Position numbers and translations under genes: made by a program. A model generated the notes under the pieces. It worked only from the letters and a program-made list of their open reading frames with translations, was not told the origin of the DNA and did not search any database. From NCBI RefSeq assembly GCF_041261205.1, contig NZ_JBGCCH010000037.1:30534-94533 (forward strand): DNA of 64,000 bases. The letters are read 5' to 3'. This DNA comes from Catenulispora sp. MAP5-51 (GTDB lineage Bacteria; Actinomycetota; Actinomycetes; Streptomycetales; Catenulisporaceae). This document shows, one piece after another, positions 1 through 7,643 of the stretch; within the stretch, counting starts at the first letter, position 1; each line of letters starts with the position of its first letter.

Positions 1-1410
1 GCGGAACAGGTCCGTGGGATCGTAGGCCGCCTTGACTTCTTGCAGCCGCTGGTAGTTCGCCCCGTAGTACTCCTGGGCCCAGTCGGCGAGGTCGGGGTCT
101 GCGAAGTTCGGATAGACCGCGCGGGATCCGTAGGGCCGCACCGACTCCCACGAGCGGTCCACCCACTGCTGCGCGAGCTCCTTCTCCCCCGCTGCCGCGT
201 CGGCGGCGACTTCGACGGAGTGCTTGACGGTGAACGACTGGCCGCGATGCGCGAAGGCCGAATCCGGCGCCGGGACCGCGTCGTACGCGCCGCCGAGCTG
301 GATCAGTTCCACGCTGCGGTTCTGTCCCAGGCGCCGAGAGCCGCGGAACTCATCAACAAGCGCCTCAGCCGGGACGGTGGTGTCGAAGCACTCTGATCTG
401 GTCGCGCGCCAGCCGTGCCGGTCCCGCGTCCCGTCCCAGAAGGCGATCGAGTCCCGGAAGGACATCGCCCACAGTGCCTCGACGGTAGGCGGCGTCCCCA
501 CCACCGACGCCAACGGGGCGACGGCACGCGTCACGGCCTCGGGCTCGGTGCCCAGCGCACTGCCGTAGAGCTCGAGGGTCGGTCCGGAACCCGGTGCGCC
601 GTCGTCGCGCAGCGCGAGAAACGTCATGAACTCCTCCGGGAGCCCCCGGATCCATCCCTGCCAGCCCTGGACCACGGCTTCGGCGACGGCGAACGGCCAT
701 CGCAGCCGGAACCCCGACAGGCTCAGGGCCGGACGGGTCGCGAACGACAGCGAGGTGACCACGCCGAAGCTGCCACCGCCGCCCCGCAGAGCCCAGAACA
801 GATCGGGATGGCGGTCCCGGTCGCAGGTCACCCAGCGGCCGTCGGCGAGCACGACATCGGCGGCGACCAGGTGGTCGCAGGTGTATCCGAACCGCCGGCC
901 GGCCATGCCGAGCCCGCCGCCGAGGGTCAGGCCGGCGACCCCCACCCGGGTGTCCGTGCCGACCGGCACCATCCGGCCGGCTGCGGTCAGGAACCGGTTC
1001 AGCCGGCCGGCCCGCGTCCCGGCGGCCACGCGCACCAGGCGTCCGGGCAGGAAGTCCATCCGGTTCATCGGCGCCAGATCCACCACGACGCCCGTCCCGG
1101 TGGAGAACCCGGCCAGGCTGTGCCCGCCGGACCGCGGGACGACCGGCAGTCCGACCCGGACCGCCGCACCCACGGCCGTCACCACGTCGTGCGGCGTCCG
1201 GCAGCGCACCACCGCGGCCGGCAGGACGTCGTCGTAGCGGGCCAGGAACACCTGCCGCGCACGGCGGTATCCGGGATCGCCCGGGAGCAGGAGCTCGCCG
1301 TCCAGACGCGTGCGCAGATCACGCCACGGGCTTGCGGTGCCCGCGCCGCTTACCTGCGCATCCCGGACCTGCGCGTCGCGGACCTCCGGCTCGCGCATCA
1401 GGGTTCGCAT
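1..1410 (-). CDS. Berberine-bridge-type FAD-dependent oxidase (C-terminus off left edge)
   Basis: FAD-linked oxidase of the BBE/PCMH family. The start is the ATG at 1410, and 470 codons are open to the window edge. The N-terminal FAD-binding part has PRSGGHSLAG with His97, the usual site of covalent flavin attachment, then the Gly-rich GGGLGMAGRRFGY segment. The last visible residues, NYQRLQEVKAAYDPTDLFR, are the typical BBE C-terminal signature, so only a few residues are missing. It starts 5 nt after the stop of the PLP gene, so it is almost certainly the last visible gene of the RiPP-like operon. The family oxidises C-H, C-N or alcohol groups; oxidation of a peptide-derived intermediate is an inference. 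Confidence 0.9.
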   Translation of the reverse strand, partial: MRTLMREPEVRDAQVRDAQVSGAGTASPWRDLRTRLDGELLLPGDPGYRRARQVFLARYDDVLPAAVVRCRTPHDVVTAVGAAVRVGLPVVPRSGGHSLAGFSTGTGVVVDLAPMNRMDFLPGRLVRVAAGTRAGRLNRFLTAAGRMVPVGTDTRVGVAGLTLGGGLGMAGRRFGYTCDHLVAADVVLADGRWVTCDRDRHPDLFWALRGGGGSFGVVTSLSFATRPALSLSGFRLRWPFAVAEAVVQGWQGWIRGLPEEFMTFLALRDDGAPGSGPTLELYGSALGTEPEAVTRAVAPLASVVGTPPTVEALWAMSFRDSIAFWDGTRDRHGWRATRSECFDTTVPAEALVDEFRGSRRLGQNRSVELIQLGGAYDAVPAPDSAFAHRGQSFTVKHSVEVAADAAAGEKELAQQWVDRSWESVRPYGSRAVYPNFADPDLADWAQEYYGANYQRLQEVKAAYDPTDLFR

Positions 1411-1415
1411 GGACG

Positions 1416-2609
1416 TCACCTCAGCGTCTCGACGGCCTGGCGCATGCGGGCGCAGATCTCGGCGAGGACGGCCGGCGTGGTCCCGAAGTTGAGCCGGACG
1501 AAACCCTCGCCGCCGGCACCGAAGGAGGACCCTGAGATGAGGTCCACCCCGGCGTTGCGCAGGAAGAACTCCGCCGGATCGGTCAAGCCCAGAGACCGGC
1601 AGTCCAGCCACGCCAGACAGGTCGCTTCCGGCTCGTGGTAGCCGATGCCCTCCGGAAGCGCCGCGCCGAGTCGGCCGCGGTTGGCCGCCAGGGTCGTCAG
1701 CACCGTGGTCAGCCAGGGGTCTGATTCCCGCCACGCCGCGAGCGTCGCGATGACGCCGGCCGAGCCGATCCGGCCCAACAGATCCGGCGGAAGGCGGTCC
1801 AGGCCGTCGCGGACCCGCGCGGAGCCGACGTGGGCGACGGCGCAACAGGCCCCTGCGATGTTGAACGCCTTGCTGGCCGAGGTCATGGTGACCGTCCGGG
1901 CTTCGGTCCGGGCGGACAGCGAGGCGAACGGGACGTGCACCGCCGGCGCGTAGGCCAGATCGGCGTGGATCTCGTCGGAGATCACCAGCAGATCCCGGGC
2001 CTCGGCGACGTCGGCGATCGCCGCCAGTTCGGCGGGAGTCAGGACCCTGCCGGTGGGGTTGTGCGGATTGACCAGGATGAGCGTGCGCGCGCCGGAGGCG
2101 GCCACCGCGTCGTCCAGCCGCGCCGCGTCGAAGCTCCAGCCATCCCGGCCGTGATCCAGCGCGACCGGTATGAGGCGGCGGCCCATCTTCGGCAGCGTCC
2201 TGAGGAAGGTCGGGTAGCCGGGCACGTGCATCGCCACGGCGTCCCCCGGCTCGGTCGCGACGTGCAGGACGGCTTGGAGCGCCTGGTTGAGGTCGGTGAA
2301 CTCCCGCGTCTGCGCGGGATCCGGGGACCAGCCGTGGCGTGCGGCCATCCGGTCGCGGAAGGCTTCGCGCAGCGGCGTGCCCGCGCCTTCCAGCCAGGCC
2401 GGATAGCCCAGATCGCCGACGCCGGCGAGGTCGGCCAGGCCCCGGCGGACCGCGGGCGGTATCGCGAAGTCCAGCTCGGCCACCCACGCGGGCAGCACGC
2501 CGGGAGCAGCGCTCGCCCACTTGATCCCCGGCTTGGACCGCAGCCAGGCCGGATCGGCACTCACGGCGTCCCAGGGCCCTGTTATCAACTCGGGCATCGG
2601 CTCGGTCAC
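1416..2609 (-). CDS. MalY/PatB-type PLP-dependent C-S lyase or aminotransferase
   Basis: Fold-type I PLP enzyme of 397 aa. The N-terminal LPAWVAELDFAIPPAV block is diagnostic of the MalY/PatB cystathionine beta-lyase branch. SDEIHADL (211-218) and TSASKAFNIAG with the Schiff-base Lys247 complete the active site; NPHNPTGR is also present. It starts at a GTG whose first bases overlap the methyltransferase stop (4-nt GTGA overlap), which indicates translational coupling. Family members cleave C-S bonds of cysteine conjugates, and some act as aminotransferases. In a cluster whose precursor ends in CDVCRW, a role on a cysteine-derived thioether is plausible but is an inference. Confidence 0.9.
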   Translation of the reverse strand: MTEPMPELITGPWDAVSADPAWLRSKPGIKWASAAPGVLPAWVAELDFAIPPAVRRGLADLAGVGDLGYPAWLEGAGTPLREAFRDRMAARHGWSPDPAQTREFTDLNQALQAVLHVATEPGDAVAMHVPGYPTFLRTLPKMGRRLIPVALDHGRDGWSFDAARLDDAVAASGARTLILVNPHNPTGRVLTPAELAAIADVAEARDLLVISDEIHADLAYAPAVHVPFASLSARTEARTVTMTSASKAFNIAGACCAVAHVGSARVRDGLDRLPPDLLGRIGSAGVIATLAAWRESDPWLTTVLTTLAANRGRLGAALPEGIGYHEPEATCLAWLDCRSLGLTDPAEFFLRNAGVDLISGSSFGAGGEGFVRLNFGTTPAVLAEICARMRQAVETLR

Positions 2610-3385
2610 TGTCCGCCGGCCGGGCCGGTGTACCGGGCCAGGAAGAACTCGTCGGCGTAGTCCAGGACCAGGTCCGTGCCGAACCTGTTGAACACCGAGG
2701 CCAGTCCGGCCCGCAGCTCGGTCCGGGGCTTCGCCGGGACGCCCGCGTAGGCGGGTATGGCGTCGAGCCGGGCGAGGTAGTCGGCCTTCGTCAGGACGGC
2801 GGAGGTCCGATGGCTGAGCACGGTGTGGTCCGTGAAGTCCGCCGCCGCGCGGATCTCGGCCCGGGCGACGACGTCGCGGCCGGGCCGGTCGGGGTCGTCG
2901 AGAGTGAGCGCGGCCAGCCGGCCCAGGCTGTGCCGGCGGTACATCTCAACCAGCGCTCGGCGCAGCGGGTCCTCGACGTTGGCCACGCGCTTCCACGACA
3001 CCGCCAGGACGCCGCCGGGCCGCAGGATCCGCCGGGCCCGATGCAGCCGGACGCCCGGCTCCACCAGGTGCCAGGACTGGCCGGCGTAGATGATCCCGAA
3101 GCCGCCCGCTTGGCCGGCCGGCGGCTCCCAGTCCTCCAGGCGTCGGCTCAGGACACTGATGTGCTCGTGATCGCGGGTCCGTGCGCGCAGTGCGGCGGCC
3201 CAACGCTCATCCGGTTCCAGGCAGGTCAGGCGGATCCCGCGCTCGGCGAACAGCCGTGTCACGCGGCCTTCCGGTCCGGGGCCGACCTCCAGCGCCGGGG
3301 ACGCCTCGCCGCCGACGTGGCCGAGAACGTCGTCCACGACGTCGGCCAGGCGGCTGCGCGGGGGCGCCGCGAGCTGGGCGGTCAT
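2606..3385 (-). CDS. Class I SAM-dependent methyltransferase
   Basis: 259-aa methyltransferase of the Methyltransf_11 type. Motif I is LEVGPGPEGRVT (about 32-43), the acidic residue that would bind the SAM ribose is in LEPDE (56-60), and LRPGGVLAVSW is the post-motif strand. The ATG at 3385 is chosen because it overlaps the radical SAM stop in an ATGA; a longer in-frame reading runs back into the radical SAM gene and is not needed. The C-terminal half has no feature that identifies the substrate. By its coupled position it probably methylates the product of the radical SAM step (inference). Confidence 0.9.
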   Translation of the reverse strand: MTAQLAAPPRSRLADVVDDVLGHVGGEASPALEVGPGPEGRVTRLFAERGIRLTCLEPDERWAAALRARTRDHEHISVLSRRLEDWEPPAGQAGGFGIIYAGQSWHLVEPGVRLHRARRILRPGGVLAVSWKRVANVEDPLRRALVEMYRRHSLGRLAALTLDDPDRPGRDVVARAEIRAAADFTDHTVLSHRTSAVLTKADYLARLDAIPAYAGVPAKPRTELRAGLASVFNRFGTDLVLDYADEFFLARYTGPAGGQ

Positions 3386-4599
3386 GGCGCGGCGACCAGT
3401 TCGCGCGCTTCGGCCGGGGCCGGGTTCAGCCGCCGGGCGCGCTCGGACTCCAGCAGCGCGTAGTCCACGATGTCGTGGAAACGGCGCCGCTGCTCCTGCG
3501 ACCGCTCGGACTTGATGTCCGACTCGCAGCTCACCCACCGGTCGGCGATGTCGGCGTCGGGCTTGAAGCCGCTGTGGATGTTGCCGACCTGCCAGCCGTC
3601 CTGGCCGGTGGTGGTCCAGCAGCTGTACAGCCGGCCGTCGGCGTTGATCACCGCGCCGGTCTTGCCTCCGACCACGCCGCAGTAGGCGCAGTCCTCTCCC
3701 ATCGCCTGGTACTTGAGCGAGAAGCCGGACCGGAGCAGGACCTGTCCGGCCTCGATGAACGTCGCGGCCAGTTCCTGGGAGTACTCGAGCTCGTTGCTGA
3801 AACCCACGCCGTAGTCGTGGACCGGGCTGAAGTAGACGTCGGTGCGGTCCGGCGGGTAGAGCGCGGCGAGCTCCTCGACCAGCGGCACCAGCGTGTGCGC
3901 GTTCTTGTGGGAGACGTTGACGCGCACCGACCAGTGCAGATCGGTGGCCGCGATCGCTTCGCGGACGTTGGTGTTGATGGTGTCGAACGTCCCGGCGCCG
4001 GTGCGGGCCACCCGGATCGTGTCGTGCGCCTCCTGGCCGCCGTCGTAGGTGATCTGCAGCGACTTCAGGCCGGCGGCCTCCAGGCGCGCGGCGAGCGGCC
4101 CGCTCAGCAGCGTCCCGTTGGTCACCATGTCGCCGTGGACCAGGTTGACGCGCCGGAAGGCGGTCAGCAGGTCGACACAGCCGTTCGGGTTCAACAGCGG
4201 CTCGCCGCCGAAGATCAGCAGCGTCGAGCTGGAGTGCCCGTGCTCGGCCATCTGCCGGCCGACGAAGTCCACGACGCGCTCGATCTGCTTGCCGCGCAGG
4301 TTGAAACTGGGGATCCGCGGCGGCCGCGGCGAGCCGTCCTCGGCCTGCTCAAGGTTCTGATAACAGTAGCCGCAGCCGAGGTTGCAGGCGGTGGCCGGCA
4401 GCACGGTCACGGCGTAGGGCTTGGTCTCGGCCGGCCGATAGAAGCCGGCGTCCTTCAGGCGGGAGCTCACGGCGGGCACCAGCGCGCCGCCGGAGTCCAG
4501 GGCGGATTTGGGCAGGCGGGCCCGCTTATCGCCCCGGGCGATCGCCCAGACCGCGTCGGCACCCTCGACGAGGCGGAGATCGCCGGCTGTGGAAGTCAT
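3382..4599 (-). CDS. Radical SAM peptide maturase with shortened SPASM/twitch-like domain
   Basis: 405-aa radical SAM protein. The 4Fe-4S motif is CNLGCGYC (C72, C76, C79), followed by GGEP at 131-134, which contacts SAM. A C-terminal auxiliary-cluster region has C304, C307, C327 (C-x14-G-x4-C spacing from C307) and C348. This resembles the first half of a SPASM domain but lacks its later CX2CX5C part, so it is closer to a twitch domain. Such enzymes install C-C, C-S or C-O crosslinks in ribosomal peptides. No clear RRE (PqqD-like) domain is obvious in the first 60 residues. It is the first enzyme gene after the precursor ORF, 154 nt downstream. Confidence 0.93.
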   Translation of the reverse strand: MTSTAGDLRLVEGADAVWAIARGDKRARLPKSALDSGGALVPAVSSRLKDAGFYRPAETKPYAVTVLPATACNLGCGYCYQNLEQAEDGSPRPPRIPSFNLRGKQIERVVDFVGRQMAEHGHSSSTLLIFGGEPLLNPNGCVDLLTAFRRVNLVHGDMVTNGTLLSGPLAARLEAAGLKSLQITYDGGQEAHDTIRVARTGAGTFDTINTNVREAIAATDLHWSVRVNVSHKNAHTLVPLVEELAALYPPDRTDVYFSPVHDYGVGFSNELEYSQELAATFIEAGQVLLRSGFSLKYQAMGEDCAYCGVVGGKTGAVINADGRLYSCWTTTGQDGWQVGNIHSGFKPDADIADRWVSCESDIKSERSQEQRRRFHDIVDYALLESERARRLNPAPAEARELVAAP

Positions 4600-4634
4600 G
4601 GTCGTTCCCCTCGATCGACGGCTTGGACTCTTGG

Positions 4635-4664
4635 TCTGAAGACTTTGATCTGAAGACTTTTGAT
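4635..4664. repeat. Short tandem repeat in precursor-enzyme intergenic region
   Basis: Two adjacent copies of TCTGAAGACTTTGA (the second has one extra T) lie between the hairpin at 4679-4731 and the radical SAM start. This is AT-rich for the region. Its function is not known; it could be a protein-binding site or part of the mRNA leader of the enzyme genes. Confidence 0.6.
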
Positions 4665-4678
4665 GTGAAACAGGGTCC

Positions 4679-4731
4679 TGCCGGACCGTTCGGTGTGCGG
4701 GCTACGCTGCCCGCAACCGAACGGACCGGCA
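4679..4731 (-). terminator. Large hairpin between precursor and radical SAM gene (attenuator or stabiliser)
   Basis: A 16-bp outer stem, TGCCGGACCGTTCGGT against ACCGAACGGACCGGCA (one mismatch), encloses a perfect 7-bp inner stem TGCGGGC/GCCCGCA with a 6-nt loop. Read on the minus strand it follows the precursor stop and is not followed by a strong U-tract (CCTGTTTC only). It may therefore allow partial read-through, raising precursor over enzyme expression, or protect the precursor mRNA. Confidence 0.75.
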
Positions 4732-4753
4732 GATGGATAGCGCTGCGAGGGGC

Positions 4754-4852
4754 TTACCAGCGACAGACGTCGCAGGGGGCGGCCTGGTCGGAGGTGGCCT
4801 CGTCGACGTAGATCTCGATCTCGACGTCGTTGGTGATGGTGTTCTCGTTCAT
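4754..4852 (-). CDS. Putative RiPP precursor peptide, 32 aa, C-terminal core CDVCRW
   Basis: Small ORF from an ATG at 4852 to a TAA at 4754-4756. It has a good ribosome-binding site (AAAGGAAA at 4858-4865, about 5 nt before the ATG). The product begins MNENTITNDVEIEIYV, is acidic in its leader half and ends DQAAPCDVCRW. It contains two cysteines, one arginine and a terminal tryptophan: the pattern of a leader plus short reactive core. It lies directly before a radical SAM maturase and three other tailoring genes in the same orientation. I recognise no known RiPP class with this core. That it is translated and modified is an inference from context. Confidence 0.8.
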   Translation of the reverse strand: MNENTITNDVEIEIYVDEATSDQAAPCDVCRW

Positions 4853-4905
4853 GGCGGTTTCCTTTTCTGTGGATGGATGGTGCGAATTGGATGGTGCGGT
4901 GTTGC

Positions 4906-4928
4906 TCCTGACCCGCGTCGGGTCAGGA
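4906..4928 (-). terminator. Hairpin overlapping the azlD stop codon
   Basis: Perfect 9-bp inverted repeat TCCTGACCC/GGGTCAGGA with a 5-nt loop. It covers the azlD stop codon and lies just upstream of the precursor gene. There is no U-tract. It may separate transporter and precursor transcripts or stabilise a 3' end. Confidence 0.55.
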
Positions 4929-5249
4929 ACCCAACAGCCTGAGCAGCAGGACGTAGACGGCCGTGCCGGCCAGGATGCTGAGAAGCGGGTTGCGCCTCCA
5001 GTGGTGGAGGGCTGCGGTCGCCCCTACGCCGAGCACGACAGGCACGGCTTGGGACGCTTGAGAGAAGTGGACGGAGCTGATGCTGTAGACCACGAGCACG
5101 GTCATGACGCCGGGTGGCATCAAGGTGCCGAGCACGCGCAGCACCGGGGTGTCGTTGAACCGGTTGAGGACGAGGAACGGGGCGGCGCGCAGGGCGATCG
5201 TCACGGCCGAGATCACGGCGATCGAGGCCAGGACGTGGGCGCTGTTCAT
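4923..5249 (-). CDS. azlD: AzlD-type branched-chain amino acid exporter subunit
   Basis: 108-aa hydrophobic protein with about three to four membrane segments and the family pattern RAAPFLVL near residue 22, followed by LGTLMPPGVMTVLVVY. AzlD proteins pair with AzlC to export branched-chain amino acids and analogues across the cytoplasmic membrane. The start lies 1 nt after the azlC stop. Its position immediately before the RiPP-like precursor suggests that the pair exports a small amino-acid-like end product. That link is an inference; a separate amino-acid homeostasis role is possible. Confidence 0.88.
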   Translation of the reverse strand: MNSAHVLASIAVISAVTIALRAAPFLVLNRFNDTPVLRVLGTLMPPGVMTVLVVYSISSVHFSQASQAVPVVLGVGATAALHHWRRNPLLSILAGTAVYVLLLRLLGS

Positions 5250-5250
5250 A

Positions 5251-6024
5251 TCAGAACCCTCCTTCCTGCTCCGTTGGTTTGCGCGAGGCCAGCCACCACT
5301 GACCGACGGCCGCGGCGAGCAGGACGCCCAGGGCGACCGAGAGGAACTGCCCGGGAGCTGCGAGCCACGCCACGGCCGCGGCGACGGCGCCGTAACCCGT
5401 TGACCTGGCGTTTCCGCCCTTGTAGAGCTGTTCCATCGCCAGCACGACGAACAGCGCCGTGAGGGCGAACTCGATCCCGTGGACCTGTCCGGGCAGAGCC
5501 GTCGACGCGGCAGCGCCGAGCGTGCTGCCCAGGACCCACCAGCCGTGGCTGAAGACCTGGATCAAATGGATCCGTCTGCCTGTCAGTTCCTCTCCCGTTC
5601 GTGCCGTCACCACCGAGTAGGTCTCGTCGGTGAGGGCGAACACTCCGTAGAGTCTGCGTAAGGGTCCTTCTATCCTCCTTAGTGGGAATGACAGCCCGTA
5701 GAAGATGTGCCGGAGATTGACCAGGAGCGCGGTCGTGGCGACTTCCGCCAATGGCGCGCCGGAGGCCAACAACGCCACCGAGAGAAACTGCATGGCGCCG
5801 GCGAAAATCACGAGAGAGGAAAGCGTCGCCCAGTACCAGGCCAGTCCGGCGTTCACCAGGACCAGGCCGTAGGTGGCACCCAGCGGCACATATCCCATCG
5901 CGATCGGCACCGTGTCACGCACGGCCTCGCGAGCGTCCTGGCGCCATTCTCCCAGGCGTACCGGAATGGCTTCGAGTCGCACTCGCGACTCGCTTTCCGG
6001 CCGATTCAGAGCTACGTCAGTCAT
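5251..6024 (-). CDS. azlC: AzlC-type branched-chain amino acid exporter, main subunit
   Basis: 257-aa integral membrane protein. After a soluble N-terminus, the segment IAMGYVPLGATYGLV and then SLVIFAGAMQFLSVALL are typical of AzlC, as is NLRHIFYGLSFPL about 40 residues later. Several further hydrophobic segments follow. It probably forms the transport channel together with the AzlD protein encoded 1 nt downstream. About 150 nt of non-coding sequence separate it from the GlxA-type regulator upstream on the same strand, so a promoter for the whole cluster may lie there. Confidence 0.9.
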   Translation of the reverse strand: MTDVALNRPESESRVRLEAIPVRLGEWRQDAREAVRDTVPIAMGYVPLGATYGLVLVNAGLAWYWATLSSLVIFAGAMQFLSVALLASGAPLAEVATTALLVNLRHIFYGLSFPLRRIEGPLRRLYGVFALTDETYSVVTARTGEELTGRRIHLIQVFSHGWWVLGSTLGAAASTALPGQVHGIEFALTALFVVLAMEQLYKGGNARSTGYGAVAAAVAWLAAPGQFLSVALGVLLAAAVGQWWLASRKPTEQEGGF

Positions 6025-6173
6025 TTCGCGTTTCCGTTTCTTCGGTGTCTGGCGACAACACAGAAACTAATGACTGGACGACACCTGCGTCCACGGCCCA
6101 CCAGGGCGTCGTGGCGATGGCCCCCATCGGCCCGGCAGATACTCGGACGTCAGAGGCCTGTTACGGCCGTTCG

Positions 6174-7130
6174 TCAGGACGCTGTGTGCGAGAACGCGCG
6201 CCGATAGTCGGCCGGCGTGACCCCGACAACCTGGCGGAAATGGTGCCGCAGCAACGCCGCGGTCCCGAAGCCGCAGACTCCTGCGATGTGCTCGATGCCC
6301 AGATCGGTCTGCTCCAGCAGCGACCGGGCGTGCAGGACGCGCTGCGTGGACAGCCACCGGTGCGGGGTGGTGCCCGTCTCGGCGACGAAGCGCCGGGCGA
6401 AGGTGCGCTCGGAGACCCGGACCCGCTCGGCGAGCGAGGGCACGGTGTGGTCGGCGTCCAGATGGTCGAGCATCCAGGCCAGCAGCGGCTGCAGGCTGTC
6501 GGCGGTCTGCTCGGGGACGGGAGCCGCGACGAACTGCCGCTGACCGCCCTCCCGCTGCGGCGCGACGACCATGCGCCGCGCGATCGCGGTGGCCGCGGCC
6601 GACCCGAACTCCCGGCGGATCAGGTGCAGGCAGGTGTCGATCCCGGCGGCGGTCCCGGCACTGGTGATGATGTCCCCCTCGTCCACGAAGAGCACGTCGG
6701 GGTCGAACCTCGCGGCCGGGAAGCGGGCCGCCACCTGCTCGGCGTACCGCCAATGGGAGGTGCACCGCCGCCCGTCCAACAGCCCCGCGGCACCGAGCAG
6801 GAACACCCCGGAGCACACGGACAGCACAGAAGCACCGCGCGCGTGGGCATCGGACAGCGCACGCAGCACCTCAGCCGGATACTCGTCGCGGATGCGCGCG
6901 GCCGGCACGGCCACCAGGTCGGCGTCACTGAGGGCATCGAGCCCGTACTCGGGTATCAGCTGCGCACCGACGCCCATCGGCAAGGGCTCCCCCGGCCGCT
7001 CCCCGCACACCCGGAAGTCGAACGCCGGCACCCCGTCGTCGGTCCGGTCGATCCCGAAAACCTCGCAGACCACGCCGAACTCGAACGGCGCGACACCGTC
7101 GATCACCACCACAGAGACCGTCTTCAACAT
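6174..7130 (-). CDS. GlxA-family transcriptional regulator (DJ-1/PfpI domain plus AraC HTH)
   Basis: 318-aa regulator. Residues 1 to about 170 form a DJ-1/PfpI-like sensor domain (VSVVVIDGVAPFEFG; SVCSGVFLLGAAGLLDGR with the elbow Cys; TSAGTAAGIDTCLHL). Residues about 215-315 are an AraC-type double helix-turn-helix (SERTFARRFVAETGTTPHRWL, then HIAGVCGFGTAALLRHHFR). It precedes azlC on the same strand, 149 nt away. It may control the transporter/RiPP operon or be an unrelated local regulator. Confidence 0.93.
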   Translation of the reverse strand: MLKTVSVVVIDGVAPFEFGVVCEVFGIDRTDDGVPAFDFRVCGERPGEPLPMGVGAQLIPEYGLDALSDADLVAVPAARIRDEYPAEVLRALSDAHARGASVLSVCSGVFLLGAAGLLDGRRCTSHWRYAEQVAARFPAARFDPDVLFVDEGDIITSAGTAAGIDTCLHLIRREFGSAAATAIARRMVVAPQREGGQRQFVAAPVPEQTADSLQPLLAWMLDHLDADHTVPSLAERVRVSERTFARRFVAETGTTPHRWLSTQRVLHARSLLEQTDLGIEHIAGVCGFGTAALLRHHFRQVVGVTPADYRRAFSHTAS

Positions 7131-7216
7131 GCTGCCAGACTACTTGGCTGTTTTTTGTGCCACAACGTCAGAAGAGACACTGTTGGCAGAAACTTGCGCA
7201 GCGCATAGTTGGAGAC

Positions 7217-7390
7217 ATGGCAACCGCAGCGTTCATCATCATCGGAATCATCGCCCCCATCGTCTACGGCCTCGAGCGCAACGAACGACGCCAGGCCGGC
7301 CCCCGCCCCCAGCTCAGCGGCTCCGGAGCCACCCAGGACCGGGACCTGGAGCGCACCTGGCACGACATCTCCGCCTCCCGGCGCGTGTGA
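7217..7390 (+). CDS. Small single-pass membrane protein, 57 aa
   Basis: The ATG at 7217 is preceded by TTGGAGAC. The product starts MATAAFIIIGIIAPIVYGLE, one transmembrane segment at the N-terminus, followed by a short polar tail with RNERRQ and a C-terminal ISASRRV. A hairpin lies 60 nt downstream. It is similar in shape to many short actinobacterial membrane proteins of unknown function; no function can be assigned. Confidence 0.65.
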   Translation: MATAAFIIIGIIAPIVYGLERNERRQAGPRPQLSGSGATQDRDLERTWHDISASRRV

Positions 7391-7451
7391 CCGCGCCTGT
7401 GGCAGACACCAGAGCATCACCGCACCATCCGCCCAAACCGTCCATCCACCC

Positions 7452-7484
7452 GCAGGCCCTCCGCAGACAATGCGCAGGGCCTGC
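7452..7484 (+). terminator. Terminator-like hairpin after the small membrane protein
   Basis: Stem GCAGGCCCT/AGGGCCTGC (9 bp) followed by an inner CGCA/TGCG pairing across one C-C mismatch. It has no long U-tract, as is usual for actinomycetes. Confidence 0.6.
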
Positions 7485-7643
7485 TTCATGTTCGCGGCGC
7501 AGGCGCCCGCGCCCGGCCCCGGCACGACACGCCTGACAGGTACTGATCGGAGTAGTGGCGGCCCGCTCCCGCGTTTGATGGGCCACCGGACCTCGGCAAG
7601 TCTGGAGTTCGGAAAGAGCACCCCCTTGAGCAGGGAGAACAGG

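Noticed and set aside
415..4653. Long open frames on the plus strand antisense to the RiPP-like operon
   Set aside because: High-GC antisense frames rich in Arg/Gly/Ala with no domain; the minus strand carries clear enzyme motifs over the same span.
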